From contig JAPDOI010000292.1 of assembly GCA_029168955.1 (NCBI GenBank), forward strand, positions 224,501 to 288,500: a stretch of DNA of 64,000 nt, in the 5' to 3' direction. Below are positions 32,205-43,844 of this stretch, piece after piece. The first letter of the stretch is position 1. Each line of letters starts with the position of its first letter. Source of the DNA: Aplectana chamaeleonis. Its lineage: Eukaryota; Nematoda; Chromadorea; Rhabditida; Cosmocercidae. Made by a program: the position numbers and the translations under genes. The notes beneath the pieces were generated by a model that had not been told where the DNA came from, searched no databases, and worked only from the letters and a program-made list of their open reading frames with translations.

Positions 32205-32810
32205 GATCATTAGGCCTGGGCAAAACCAAACCTCCCCAGCTCTTTCGCGGCTGGAGCAATATATTGATAAAGAGAAACACTCCTAATGGTAAGCATAGCT
32301 GGGTGAGGGGAATATGGGTTTCGTTGCACTGTAAGATTACGGCACGTATACCATAATGCACCCTGCGTCTGGAATTTGGCTGAAACAAAAGCCTTTTGAG
32401 ATGGCACCACCAAAGCAGCTTTCTCCGATTGCGGAAACTGTGAATACGGTAGATAACGGTGGGTTTACTGTAATTCGGCTACCGTATCCCATCATGCTTT
32501 TCCAGAAATCAAGAAACGGACTACGGATTGGCGATCATCACCCCAGGGCTGGGATTCATGAACGCTAAACCGGAGGTCCCAGCAGGGTTTGGTTTGAAAC
32601 GTTCACAAACCAGTGATCATCATCGGTAGGTTTGGCCAGAATTGGGCTACGCTGGGGTCCCATGCAACCGCACCTCCGAGCTGGTGGTTTGGTTTGATTT
32701 GGTCCCAGCTGGGGAAGCTATTCAGACCAAACCAAATCAAACCCTGCCGGGACCCAATGCGTTGATGACTCCCAGCCCAGAGAACCTCTGGGCAAAGTTT
32801 CAATCAAATC
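32205..32810. repeat. Repeat rich in GGTTTGGTTTG and CAGGGCTGGG inverted copies
   Basis: CAGGGCTGGGATTCAT (about 32545) and its inverse GACTCCCAGCCCAG (about 32768) bracket several AACCAAACC/GGTTTGGTTTG words. The layout of a CAGGG end plus iterated subterminal words resembles the hAT-type elements earlier, but no 8-base duplication was found. Confidence 0.4.
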
Positions 32811-32814
32811 GAAG

Positions 32815-34140
32815 GCTATGACCAACTACCTTATGCCTGCGGCGGAATCTCAGACCGTCAGAAAATAGAACAATTTTCTCTAACCAATAACATATGCTTC
32901 GAATAACCTTCTTGGAAAAAGCTTTAGCCAGGTCTTAACATCGATCCACCACGATAAACGCACCGCAGAGTGAGAGGAACCCTCCTATTCGTGTTCAACT
33001 CCCCTAAGTAACAACTCTGGACAGGGTTCGGGTCAAGCAAAATTGGACCTCAAGGGTCTGAAATGTGCAATTATGCCTCAAAGACTCATTGACACGAAGT
33101 CATAATTTTGTGCTCAATATTCCCAGTTTAACATTTTGAAAAAAAAATGTTGCCCTTGTTACCAGGTGGTAAAGGAGGGAAGGTGTTGGGGAGGAGCTAG
33201 TTCCGCCCACAAGATTCCAACACACTAATCATGACGACCTCTGACATCGGGTTAAAGGGAGGCTAACTGCCTTGCCTGAAATCAGGACACAGACACTCTA
33301 CTCGGTAAATGAATGAGTAAATAGGTCTACGCTGCCCGGAAACTCCTCCGCCAACGTGCGAGGAAAGTTCTTCATCGGTCGACACTTCTTCGACAATTTT
33401 TTTATCGATTTCTGAGTCAATCACCAAGATCGATACTTGGGGTTGAAATCATTGGAGATCTACTGCGACGAAATCCAGCGACAGAGGATATTCCATTCGT
33501 CAACTGTAAATAAATACGTAAGTAAATGAATAAATTAATAAAAAACATTTTTTTGAGAAGATTCTCGAAAAAAAAATGAAAAAATAGAAAAACAATGAAA
33601 AATAGAATAAAAAGAAAGATATAAACTGAACAAAAAAAGGAAGAAAATCAATTTTGATAAGGCATGAATTTATATTTTAAATTTAGACGTTAAAGCCTGC
33701 CTCAAATCTTAATCGGCATTGTATTCCAGAGTGCAGAGACCACGTCCAAGCATCTCTAAATCTTGTCGGTCAACGCTAGAAGTGTTATGGTAATTCCCTT
33801 CTTGGCGGAAATCAGTCGTCAAACTTGGCAGCCTATGAGTTTTTGAGAATCCTCTTCTAATAGAAATCACCGCCATATAATTCTATCCCTTTTATTGATT
33901 TTTCGCAGAAAAAAATCAATAAAAGGCAGTTGCAAATAACCACAAAAAATCAATTTAGTCACTAATTTTTCCTCGTAAAGGGAAATAACCACCACACCAC
34001 TAGCGTTGAATGATGAGATTTAGAGTTTTGTCACGGCCAATTGGCTGATGGGAAGTTGGAGGCGGGGCTACCACCTCACCAACCCCTTTCCGCCATCATT
34101 ACCCAGTAATGTTGATTAATTTCAAATCGGACGAAAATAA
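32815..34140. other. No gene recognised; A-rich tract inside
   Basis: Includes a worn 'GTGTTCAACTCCCC' repeat (about 33000) and an A-rich, AAATAGAAAAA-like tract at about 33520-33660. No exon with a matched acceptor and donor was seen. Confidence 0.4.
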
Positions 34141-34159
34141 TTGCAGGAAAATTAGAAAA

Positions 34160-34530
34160 AAAACTATATAATGGCAGAATCTGGAACAAACAGAAAGCAT
34201 TCAACTTTAATCTAGCGAGTTCATCCATATGAAAACGCCAGCTCTATACCTTTTTTTTCTGGTGTCAGATCGTTATCCTGGGTTCTACATAGCCGTCTAC
34301 ATGTGTTCTCTTCAGATGTCACATGTCGTAACAAATAAATAGGGAGCAATGCGGCGAATGTCAACAATTAGACCAATTTTCCATGGGAAACACAATGGCG
34401 GTCGGGAAGGCAGGCAGGCACTGAATGCGAATGGGAACTTTCCATGCAAATCAATGAAAACGATGAGTGGACGAGAAGAGAATTCAATCTCTGAAAGTGG
34501 CGAAATCTGTCACGAAAATGCACAGGCAGG
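34160..34530 (+). other. Weak candidate small gene or 5' exon
   Basis: A TATATAA at about 34165 precedes an ATG-initiated frame at 34349. Its 60 codons run to a good donor (GGCAG|GTGAGT, about 34530) without a stop. The peptide is basic with no known domain, and no downstream exon was found. The minus-strand frame over the same DNA is longer, so coding on either strand is unproven. Confidence 0.15.
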
Positions 34531-34534
34531 TGAG

Positions 34535-35375
34535 TGATGAGCTGAAAAGTGCGCTCCGCAGAACAAGGACCGCCCAGCCGGCAGGTGTTGGTGTCAGCCG
34601 GGGTGGCCGACGCGTGTGCCGGCAGAAGGGACAGATGGGGTGATTCCGTCCGCGATTGAAAGGGGGAATGCCCCTTATTATTACAATGAAAGGGGACATC
34701 AAGGGCTCTCACGTGGACAGGGCGAGTCACGCGAGAGTCTCGGATCACGGCATTCCGTCACAAAAACTGGTTTTGTCTCATTTGATTAGCGGGCGAACAC
34801 GGGTACGTACTACAAATTGTGGCATAGTAAATGTATGAGGCGATACGGCTCGATGACGTATGGTTAACGGTAGGAACCGTGGAGCTGTCGGTATCAAGGA
34901 TCCAAGTCATATACTAAGCAACATTTGAACAAGTTGCTTGAAGCCTTCATCCAGCTTGCTGCACTGAATCCTACGTTGCGATTTTTTGTTGTGCCTATAA
35001 TCTCAAGTTACGGGCAAGCCCATAGTTTGCAAGTAACGTGTTTAAAAGTTCAAAAAATAAAATAAAATTAGAGCTTGAACGCCCCGATATACGAAAAGGT
35101 ATTGAAAGACGTTCCTCCAGTTCACAACGAAGTCCTAATTCACAGTTCTGCAATACTAGCACAGAAATTCGGTAAGCAGAAAGCGCCATAATGTGCTCCA
35201 ATTGTAATCGTCCCGATAAGGGAAACTCGTCCGAGTTTCGCCGCGGGGCGACGAGCTTGGTCTTTATCGCGAGAACTGCTGGTCTCACCCCGGTATGCAT
35301 GGGCGACCCCGAAGCAATCGAAACGTAGCTACCGCTACTCTTTCACCCACTACGCCATTCCGCCGTTCAATCAAC
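34535..35375. other. No gene recognised
   Basis: Ordinary sequence without repeats that could be paired by eye. The 101-codon minus frame at 34995-35300 has no motif. Confidence 0.35.
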
Positions 35376-35383
35376 GAGCTTAA

Positions 35384-36174
35384 GGCGGCGTCTAGAGTTC
35401 ATTCGCGGCGCGACGCGACGGTATGATTAGCCTACGTATCGATCAAGCGACGTCGCGTCGCGTCGTCGCTAGGTGTTCAAATTGAGGAGGCGCGATACAT
35501 CAGATTAGCCGCGCAACTTATACTCGCTCCGCGCCAATCGCGTTGCAATGCAACGCGACGCGATGGTCGCGGAGCGATTGCCATCATTTTTTCTTAAATC
35601 ATCAGGGACTCAAGGGGCGTTTTTAGTTTTCTCAAGGCTTTTTAAAGACTAGGTTGATTGAAATTGTTATGGATTATGGTATTTTTCTCAGATGATGCTG
35701 CAAACAATTTTGTCTGCATATTTAAGGACAGTGTGATGAGGATGATGGTTTCAAAGAGTTGACGAGCTATAGAGTTTTTTTACGGTTTACGAACGACCAA
35801 GCATAATTCGGTCTCATTTCACCGAAACATCCCTATTCTGTTCTATCAACTCCAAAAAAAAATTCTTAGCATCATTTGCTCCCGATGTCTTTTTGATTGT
35901 TTCGTCATTAAACAAGCAAGTTGTCGCAGCGAAAACAAAAGTGTGCCATAATAATACAGATAAAAGATAAAAAAGGTACATTACACCTGAATAGACAGAA
36001 TAAGATCAAATATTGATTATTTTTGCTTGGGTACGGGAAATTGCGGAAAGTACGCAATTATGAGTAGTCGCCTAGCGTTCGCGCGCCGTTCACACCTTGA
36101 TTTCCGCGCGACGCGATTTCCGCGTCGCGCTGACATGTGCCATCGCCTCGCGCCGTGAAAACTCTGAACGCCGC
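35384..36174. mobile_element. TTAA-flanked TIR element with GCGACGCGA-rich ends
   Basis: TTAA at 35380-35383 and 36175-36178 flank inverted ends GGCGGCGTCTAGAGTT and AACTCTGAACGCCGC. Inside the ends are repeated CGCGACGCGA/TCGCGTCGCG words (35405-35480, 36095-36130), and the centre is AT-rich. No transposase is visible. Confidence 0.6.
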
Positions 36175-36178
36175 TTAA

Positions 36179-36483
36179 GGCGCTACTCATACTAATCAAC
36201 GCCAGCGCGGCACGCGTGTGACGCCCGCTCCGCCATGGCGGCGATAGCCGTAACGGCTTTTTAACCATTTCCATTAATAAATCATAATAAATTTTATTAC
36301 GTTTCTTGATAATTAATTTCATTGCTATCCTATGTTATCGCGGTGGTGAACTCATTCACAGAACTTGGTTGTTTGGAAAAGTTGGGCCCGCTTTTTTCGC
36401 TCCGATTAGGCGTCGCCGCTGGAGTATTAATAGTCTCCGCAAGCGCAGCTTGGGCGTCATGCGCTTGGAAAGTATACATAGTC
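36179..36483. mobile_element. Family G MITE, copy 2
   Basis: Starts GGCGCTACTCATACT right after the TAA that ends the preceding element's TTAA. It ends ATACATAGTC before TAA (36484-36486). The interior contains GCCATGGCGGCGATAGCCG, common to the family. Confidence 0.55.
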
Positions 36484-36489
36484 TAACGC

Positions 36490-37970
36490 CACGCCAGCGC
36501 GGCACGCGCGTGCCGCGCTGCCATATTAGAGGGGCGGTACCGTGGTCGACCGAGAACGCGTCGGTTGCCATAGTAGAGGGGCAGAAGAGGATCAGTTGCG
36601 GACCATGAGCTTGTGATCTCCAGTCTAAACAGTCCATATAAGTCGTCGCTAACGATGCAGACCAGTTCGAATAGAATACACTGTATAATGATCCGCAAAT
36701 GAAATTTCGAAATTACCAAAAAACCCTTCAAAACTAATAGGGGGTATAATACTAATGAGTGAGCATGTTATTGCTCACACTCCAAGCCAAAATCCCGAAC
36801 GTCGTGTCCATTTCTCTGGCCCTTTCCTAGAATTTTGTAGTCAGCAGAGTCAGTTTGCAAAACATAAACTGATAATAGTGCATTTTTCTGATAAGAAAAC
36901 CAGTTTCCCATTACTCCTACTCCCAATTACTACGATAACGACTACAACAATCTGTGAAAGGACATTTGACAAAATACAGATATTATTAGATGATGCAGGG
37001 ACCAGCTCGAAGCCCAGAGCAACACTCGACTATTAGACGAAGATGGCAAAGAACTTCCATGAGAACGCTTTTTGTCTATATGAGAACCTACCATGACTTC
37101 ATAGAAAGTCGCAGGGCCGACTGTCCTTAAGCCACTTCCTTTTCACATTAGTCATCAACTGAAACGCGTGTCTACTTCTTTGAAGACAACTATATGTACT
37201 TTGACCCTAAGATTCAGAGAACTATCTCTTTCGTTTTATGACTGCTGGAACAGTTATGCGATGACCTCACACTCGATGTTTCTGAGAATAAAAATAAGGG
37301 AATGAAAGGTGCACATTTTTCTCAAGCCAGTGGTGGGATGTCTTGCGTGAAATTTTAGCCTCACGATGGAAACCATTTTAGCGTACAACAAAAACGGGCC
37401 TCATGACCGTGTTCAGCGCCTCAAAAACACCCCATGGGCGCAGTTCGGGAGCAAAAATTGTCCGACTTCTGTACCCCAGAAAGATGGGATTGAGCCCCAT
37501 AGAGTTTCGCAGGTAAAAAATATCGTCAACTATAAGGACCTCGTCCATGGGATCTTTAGGGTGATGAGCAGTCGAATGGGGTCCATTTTGGCCTTCGAAA
37601 CGAGTCCGAAGGAATGAGATGAGCAGGCGCTCTTCACGGGCCAGGGCCATACTACGCTAGGCTGCGGCTCCCCAAGTCGAACACATCGATTTTTGATCAA
37701 TAGTTGCGTTGCATTGCATCGATAGTTGTGTTGATAGTTTGTTTTATACAGAACGATGAAAATCATATGATGCATTGTTATTTTTATGCGCAAAAATATG
37801 CAAATTCTCCAAAATTGCAAGAGAAAGCCAGAAAACCTCTTTGGGAAACACAAGCTTCAATCTCCTATTTTGTTCTATGTCCCTGACCACAAGGCTTTTT
37901 CCCGTGCAAAATATTGAGATAACATCAAGGATGTGATTTTAAGGCCGATTATGAACGTTCCTCAAAATGC
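36490..37970. other. No gene recognised
   Basis: Begins with a short GC-rich palindrome (CGCGGCACGCGCGTGCCGCG) left over from the adjacent repeat and contains a 'GTGTTCAGCGCC' fragment at about 37400. The frames present lack splice context and domains. Confidence 0.4.
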
Positions 37971-37980
37971 AAAAATTTTG

Positions 37981-38053
37981 TCGAGAAGAGAATTCGAACC
38001 CTGGAATCTCGGCTGTGAACCCCGGCTCAATACCACTACACTAAGCATACCTC
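37981..38053 (-). other. tRNA-like sequence (A- and B-box only)
   Basis: On the minus strand, TAGTGTAGTGG (A-box-like) and GGGTTCGAATTC (B-box-like) lie 40 bases apart, with GGTTCACAG where an anticodon loop would be. Stem pairing is too poor for a functional tRNA. It is more likely a tRNA-derived repeat, comparable to 62901-62970. Confidence 0.3.
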
Positions 38054-38099
38054 CCGCATTTTTTTTTCGTGCTAATACCTTCCCCTGACTCATTGAAAC

Positions 38100-38945
38100 T
38101 TTGTCAGGGGGAAGGAGTGTAATAAAAAGCACTGGATACAGGTGGGGACCGTTTCTGGTGTTCTGGACCTTTGGGGAAGGTCACACTAGGGAGAGCGTCA
38201 TTTTACTACTGCATCTTGTGTTTCGAGTTCATAACTTTTCCATATCTAGGTTTACGTCGGAGTCACTAACAGTTTATACTACATTCTCGGTATGTGCTCC
38301 AATTTGTTCAACTCTCACAACACTAAAACTGTCTGTCTTGTCAGTAATTGTAAGGTGCAAAATAAATGTCGCTAGACAGCCACTAGTCTGCAATTCAATT
38401 TCGAAGCTATGTTGGTTCGCAGACTTCGCTTCGCAGTGGCGGCTTATCTCCCACCCTTTGACCGCGTGGTTCAGCGCGTAAAACACGTGATAAGGGAGGA
38501 ATCAGTGATAATCAGTTAGAGTTCAGTGATTTATACAATGAGTACAGTTTCAAACAAATAGTACACTAGGGCGGCATTTAGGTTCGCGCTAGAAACGCTT
38601 TTCCTCTTCAAATGTTATAAAATGTTTGTGAGCAGTTTCTTCCATGAAGGGTCGTAAGAAACAAATTATGATCGATAACTCCTAAAGGGCCGGATTCTTT
38701 TGGTTCCAAGCTTTAAGAAAGCTTCACATAAAGCATATCTCAATTAGATCAGTCCGAGCAGACCAAGCCGTGAATCAGTTTCTTGGCAGAGCTGATACGA
38801 TTTGGGCATGATAAGCCACATAAGCTTCACTTCGACAGCCTTAAAATGAGATAGAAAGGCTATATGTTCGGAATGATGAATTTCTGAGGCATCAAACTCT
38901 GCCTATGTGCTATACCAGAGCAAGAAACAAAACAAAGAGAAACAA
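38100..38945. other. No gene recognised
   Basis: The plus-strand frame at 38101-38481 is the longest, but it has no motif and its neighbourhood lacks splice signals. No array or inverted repeat was noticed. Confidence 0.35.
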
Positions 38946-38949
38946 GGAA

Positions 38950-40540
38950 ACGTGATTTTCTAAATGTCCTTTGAAGGCATAGAACACCCAAAAAATTCTT
39001 CTCCAGTCTGCTGATCTTGGAGCGAGTCTTACGCTGATCACAGCGGTATCTCTGAAATCGTTCAGTACCCCCTACGAACAGAGTTATGGCTCCTTAAAGA
39101 TGCTAATATTTTGAGGGTGAAATATTGGTGGACGAGTTGTCTCAGGCCTTTATTTCTCTTCTTTCGCAGTCGTTGCGCGAGAGCCACCCAGGAGATGAAG
39201 ACAGTTCGCCAATGAATTGAAGAACGACAGCTTCTTGTGAATTCGTCCATCCGTCTAACCGCTATCGAGTTCGAAAATCTGGTCGGGGTGTGGCCAGTGG
39301 TGCTGAGCGAAGGAGGTCGGGCCTGTGGTGGTCGCTTATATCTCGCCTATATGGAGGAATTGAGCTCTCGCACTTAGCACGTGTTATATAGGAGGGGTCT
39401 ACTACTCACAAGGGAAGTGTTTAGAGTGTCAAACGCATCTGCGAAAACGATTAGTACCATTAGTATCTCTTGTGGCTCAATAGTAAAACTGTGCAGTATC
39501 CAGTTCTGAGCTGCAGGTTCTAAGAAGTTACAAGCTTAAAAAGGTCGTTCTTGTGCTTTTTGTACCTTCCAAAAAGCGCAGTAATCTTCAGAAAATCCGG
39601 AAACGGACCTCATGAGAGTGTTCAGCGCCCATAACTACCACCTTGAGCAAAGTTTGGGTGAAGACACATTTTCCATACTTTCTCCAGACTGACATCGTTT
39701 TGGACCTGAACGGATTTTCGGTTGGGAATTATTTATACCGATTACAGGGCTTTGGAAGCGTTTTAAAAAACGTTCCAGATTTGACGTAAAGTTCTACCAG
39801 GGTGGCTTTTTGATGCGCTGATCACGAATCTGTGGTTCACTAGTCGATTTTCCAAAGTTTTCGGCTAATTTCCTCGAAGCTTCCCAAATGGGGAAAATTT
39901 CGAGGGGGAAACGCCACTTTCGAGATATCCGAATTTATACGATAGATATGTCTCAAAATCACTCTCTAAGGGTTACTTGGAGTGCTAAACACCAATCTCG
40001 AGTCCGTTTATCGATTTTTTGCAGGTACGGTAGATTACGTTGGGTATACGGTAGTTTGGTCAAAATCTCAGATTTTAATCCAAATTTGTATACGGGGGTA
40101 ATTCTGGGTGGAGAATACGAATATAACGCCCGTTTTTCGATTTTCAAAATACAAAGGTAGGTTTTGCCCCTTTAATGACATGCTTCCTACCGTAACCTAC
40201 AGTAAACCTCAATATTTCGACAACTGGACTCCAGATTCGTGTTACCACCCTAGATTGCCCCTACATACAAGTTTTGAGCTAAATCCGAGAAAATGTTTCG
40301 AAACTTAAAAAAATGTCTGACGAAGGTACCCTTGCCTTTTCGCGAGACTTGAAATAATGCTCATAACTTTTTTGAACCTGCAGCTCGGGGCGAGATACAG
40401 CGCATTTTTTCTATCGAGCCAGAAGAGATACCAACGATACTAGTCATTTTCGCAGATGCGTTTGACACTCTAAACACTTCCCTTGTCACTCAAATAAAAA
40501 TCACAAAATTTATGTCTGAGGGTGTACTGTGATTTTGAAT
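38950..40540. mobile_element. Decayed family B copy split by another element
   Basis: Family B text ('ACAGAGTTATGGCTCC', 'GGTGGACGAGTTGT', 'CTTATATCTCGCCTATAT') runs from about 39060 to 39405. It resumes after 40487 with 'GTCTGAGGGTGTACTGTG', resembling the family's terminal CTGAG..TTGGACTGTG. The left end near 38968 (TGTCCTTTGAAGGCA) is doubtful. Confidence 0.45.
39407..40487. mobile_element. TIR element inserted in the family B copy
   Basis: About 75-base inverted ends: ACAAGGGAAGTGTTTAGAGT and GTCAAACGCATCTGCGAAAA at the left, with their complements at 40409-40486. The interior has ACCGTA/TACGGTAG words and a 'GTGTTCAGCGCCC' repeat. The flanks TACTC/CACTC may be a worn 5-base duplication. 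Confidence 0.6.
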
Positions 40541-40554
40541 TCGTAGCCCATACT

Positions 40555-40885
40555 GGGAAAAACGGTAACAAGTTACTTGTAAAGTGAAAGTAGTTAACTG
40601 GATTTTCAAAAGTTACACGTTACACTTATGTCACATGTCAAATTTACTTGTAACATATCTCGGCCGCTGGAAGTTGCATAAGACTTATCTCAAACCATGC
40701 TAATTACATGCTTAACATATCGATGATGTATGCACCTAGCCCGATATGTTACATATAACTTACTTTGCCTAACACAAGTCGCAAGTATCTTACATCTGCC
40801 GAGATAGTACGTATGTGATAAGTAAGTTATTTTGGGTTTTTTATATAACAAGTAACCTTTTTCCATTTTTCTGTGTAGCTCCAGA
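40555..40885. mobile_element. Small TIR element with AACAAGTTACTTG motifs
   Basis: The left GGTAACAAGTTACTTG and the right AACAAGTAACC face each other. Internal words such as TAACATATCTCGGC and its near-complement GCCGAGATAGTACG at about 40650 and 40805 add further inverted pairing. Confidence 0.5.
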
Positions 40886-40889
40886 TTTT

Positions 40890-41495
40890 GACTGATTAAG
40901 GATTTCACATTCCACTACACACGCCAGTTCGAACTCAGCCAAATCAATGATGGAGGACTGCATAGACGAGAGTATAAAAACGACTAAATGGTCCGAGTCA
41001 AGGAAAAAGGGGAGGGAGAATCGAGTTTGAAGAAACTAGAAGGAACCCCAGATGGTGGGCAATAAGTGTTGTATGGAGAGGGAAGTGTGTCATGATGGAA
41101 CCACTTTGGGTAATGTCGAAACCAGCAGTCAATGCGAAATGATTCTTCTTCTGAAAAGGTTACCCACTACCGTTTCTGACTTGTCAATCAAGATCAATCA
41201 TTTTCCAAACTAGCTGAACTTTTTCAAAAACAACAACATCGAACAACCCGAACTTACGGAAAATGGAGAAGTTGGTCTAAATCACCAGAAACTCAGAGAA
41301 GGCAGGATAGAAATCGGTTAAAATCAAAAACTTCTGACAAAGGTATACTGCACAACAAAAAATGAGGGTCTGGAGAGAAAGTAAGCACGGTTCTGAGAGC
41401 CTTAGGCCTATTTAAGAGTTCCATCGCAGCGCGGCGAGATGAGGTGTTTTGTGTGGGCATCGATCGATAACGCCCCGCTCGTCAATTCCCATACA
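40890..41495. other. No gene recognised
   Basis: No repeat structure or supported exon. Purine-rich between 41000 and 41050. Confidence 0.35.
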
Positions 41496-41496
41496 G

Positions 41497-41645
41497 GTTA
41501 TAAAACGGCGAAATTCACATAGTTCCTACGCATGCTGATGCGGAGCGGAGGTTAGAGAGAGTGAGAGAGAGGGAGTAGATGGAGGCTGAGGCATCACGCG
41601 CGCCGCTCGCGCCTCGAATGATGTGAATTACGACGTTTTATAGAG
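41497..41645. mobile_element. Family F short TIR element, copy 3
   Basis: TTATAAAACGGCGAAATTCA to GAATTACGACGTTTTATA, in the same orientation as copy 2 at 26411 and nearly identical to it in the core (GAGGCTGAGGCATCACGCGC). Confidence 0.75.
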
Positions 41646-41889
41646 GGTATGAATCATGAAATTGAGCCGCACCGCGGTGGAACTCCTAAAACCCTATAAG
41701 GGCCTCTGCCTAGTCTAGGGCAAAAGTCGCGCCGAAGTGCTAGGTAATAAAGGGCAGAGACGGAGTTGCGTAGCCGCTCTCCATACTTCTTCGTGGCGAC
41801 GCGACTTTTGCAGCTCCGGCGTAGCGTGGCGCTGGAAAGTGACTGCGTCGCATCGCAGTGGAAGAGCGACTATGTTTTGAACTATAGTT

Positions 41890-42425
41890 GTACACGAACT
41901 AAATTTTCGAATGATTTTTCGAGATTTTCTTCGTTCGTTTTCGTTCGTTCGAAAATTCGTCGAACAAAATTTTTTCAGATTCCGTTCGTTCGAAATTTCG
42001 TCGAACAAAATTTTTTTCAAGTTTCGTTTGTTCGAAATTTCGTCGAACGAAAATTTTTCAATTTTCCTCCGTTCGAAATCCGACTTTTCGAAATTCGTTC
42101 GTTCTGAATACTTTCGAACAAATTTCGAAAAAAAAAATTCGAAATTTCCGACAAATTTCGAAGAAAGATCGAAATTTTTGACGAATTTCGAAAAAAATAC
42201 GAAATTCCGATTAGATTCGAAATTCGTTCGTTCGAAATTTTTTTCGAACGAAATTCTTTCAATTTCCACTCGTTCGAGATTCTTTCGAACGGAATTTTTT
42301 CAATTTTCGTTCGTTCGAAATTTTTTCGAACGAAAATTCTTTCAATTTCGTTCGTTCAAAATTTTTTCGAACGAAATTTTCTCATTTTTCGTTCGTTCGA
42401 AAATATCAGGCGAAAATTGAAATGT
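41890..42425. repeat. Dense TTCGAA palindromic array
   Basis: About 530 bases built from TTCGTTCGTTCGAAATTT- and TCGAACGAAA-like words, with a TTCGAA core every 20-35 bases. The 6-base palindrome makes long open frames on both strands (184 residues minus, 169 residues plus), composed only of repeated FE(I/K)(S/F)S(N/K)-like words. They are not genes. It could be a satellite or the iterated end of an unrecognised element. Confidence 0.8.
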
Positions 42426-42654
42426 CAGGTGCTTGCGCTGTCGTGTTAGCCACCCGAAGCTGTGATAGGTTCTTTTTAACACTTTTTTCGGATTTTTTTT
42501 TGGCGGAGGCGATCATTCAGATGATGCACCGGGAATGATTATTTTTCTTGTTCCGAGATTTTCATTCTATCAATTCTCAGAACGGAAGAATAAAAAGTAT
42601 ACCAGATATAGAGTTTTGAAAAGTTGTCCGTGTAGCACTCGATTAAGAGTTAAA

Positions 42655-43011
42655 AGGTTAGTGTTTTGCCACCTCCGAGATACATATACCAGTGCTTGAA
42701 CACGTTCGCATAGGATTCCCTGGTCTGACACGTCGGTTCAACTTTTTACAGCACTTCTCCTCTGTGAAATGTCGTGGTTCTCACGACTCATGGCGTGAGC
42801 GGCGCGGGCTATTCTGCTCCCTTCACCTGTCATGCGCTCTCTCACTGTCTCTAACCGCCGTTCCGCACCAGCACGCGTAGAAACCATGACAATTTCGCAA
42901 ATTTCTAGTCTTCATCTGAGGTTAAAACACAACTAACTTGTCAAAAACAAGCGAGAAACAGTGAATGTGTTGAATTTCGAGTGTTTCACGGCGGTGGCAA
43001 AACACTAACCT
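42655..43011. mobile_element. TIR element with GTTAGTGTTTTGCCACC ends
   Basis: AGGTTAGTGTTTTGCCACC at the left is mirrored by GGTGGCAAAACACTAACCT at the right. The interior includes a family F-like pyrimidine core (CTCTCTCACTGTCTCTAACC, about 42835). Confidence 0.65.
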
Positions 43012-43019
43012 CTGAAACT

Positions 43020-43815
43020 CGTAAACGACTGCTTGTTACAGCTAAAGTTCCTTTCACTCTCCTTCGGTGGAACGGTGGACACAACGACTCTACATTTTAA
43101 ACAGAAGTGAATAAGGCCTGGGAACAGAAAGCGAACAATTGACATTGTCATGCAAGCATGAGTCTTCTCGGTTGATTACACCTCCTTAGAACATTTACGA
43201 TTTCCATTCATCATTACCCTTTGTTTCTATAGAAAAAACAGCATAGGTGCTCAATAGGGCTCTAAAAGCATTGTTTCCGCTCCCATGAAATTTCTGTGAC
43301 AACTGAAATGAACTTATCAAAACACAGCGATTCGAGGGTTTTCCACCCAAAATGGGAACATGAGAATCAATGTCGGATGCAGCCACGCAATGCAGAATTC
43401 TTAATACATGCCTGACTACTGGAGCGTATCAAACAAAAAGCGTGTTCAATGCAGATTCGGGAAAGTGCAATATTTTGGCGGAGAGGGCGAAGCGGGAGCG
43501 AAAACAACTTTCGCGATCGATGCAATTAATCCGTGGATATGGATCTCTGGTCTGTGATGGACGGCTGAGATGTTATTTCTGCTCCATTCCGAATTCTTAT
43601 GGAGTCACTTCGGAAAGTTTTGAGAAAACTATGGTTTGTATGGTGTGTATGCTACCTCTCGGAGAGCTATTATCTCGCTATCTTAGGAGCGAAGCGGTTG
43701 TTTCTCTATTTCTACCATTTTGTTTTCTCAAGAACAACCGCTCGACTTTTATCATACCCAGGGATTGACGATATCATGGGTGGTAGTAAACCAGGCGAGA
43801 GCGGGACGTAGGGAT
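43020..43815. other. No supported gene
   Basis: The 132-codon plus frame at 43370-43768 has no domain and no splice signals. Part of it (about 43640-43710) resembles repeat text at 47290-47350 (AGCGAAGCG(G/T)TTGTT). Confidence 0.35.
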
Positions 43816-43822
43816 GAGCTTA

Positions 43823-43844
43823 AGGTGCCACTTAAGTGGCACCT
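43823..43844. repeat. 22-bp perfect palindrome
   Basis: Symmetric about CTTAAG, with arms AGGTGCCACTT. The related AAGTGCCACTT and TTAAGTGGCATTT near 47230-47260 suggest it belongs to the termini of a dispersed repeat. Confidence 0.6.

Noticed and set aside
34368..34748. 126-residue minus-strand frame
   Set aside because: His/Ser/Arg/Pro-rich composition without motif; overlaps an equally weak plus-strand candidate.
41715..42269. 184-residue minus-strand and 169-residue plus-strand open frames
   Set aside because: Both come from the TTCGAA palindromic array and repeat a few low-complexity words; opposite-strand frames of equal quality exclude real coding.
43370..43768. 132-residue plus-strand frame starting MSDAATQ
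   Set aside because: No domain, no splice context, and partial DNA similarity to repeat text near 47300.
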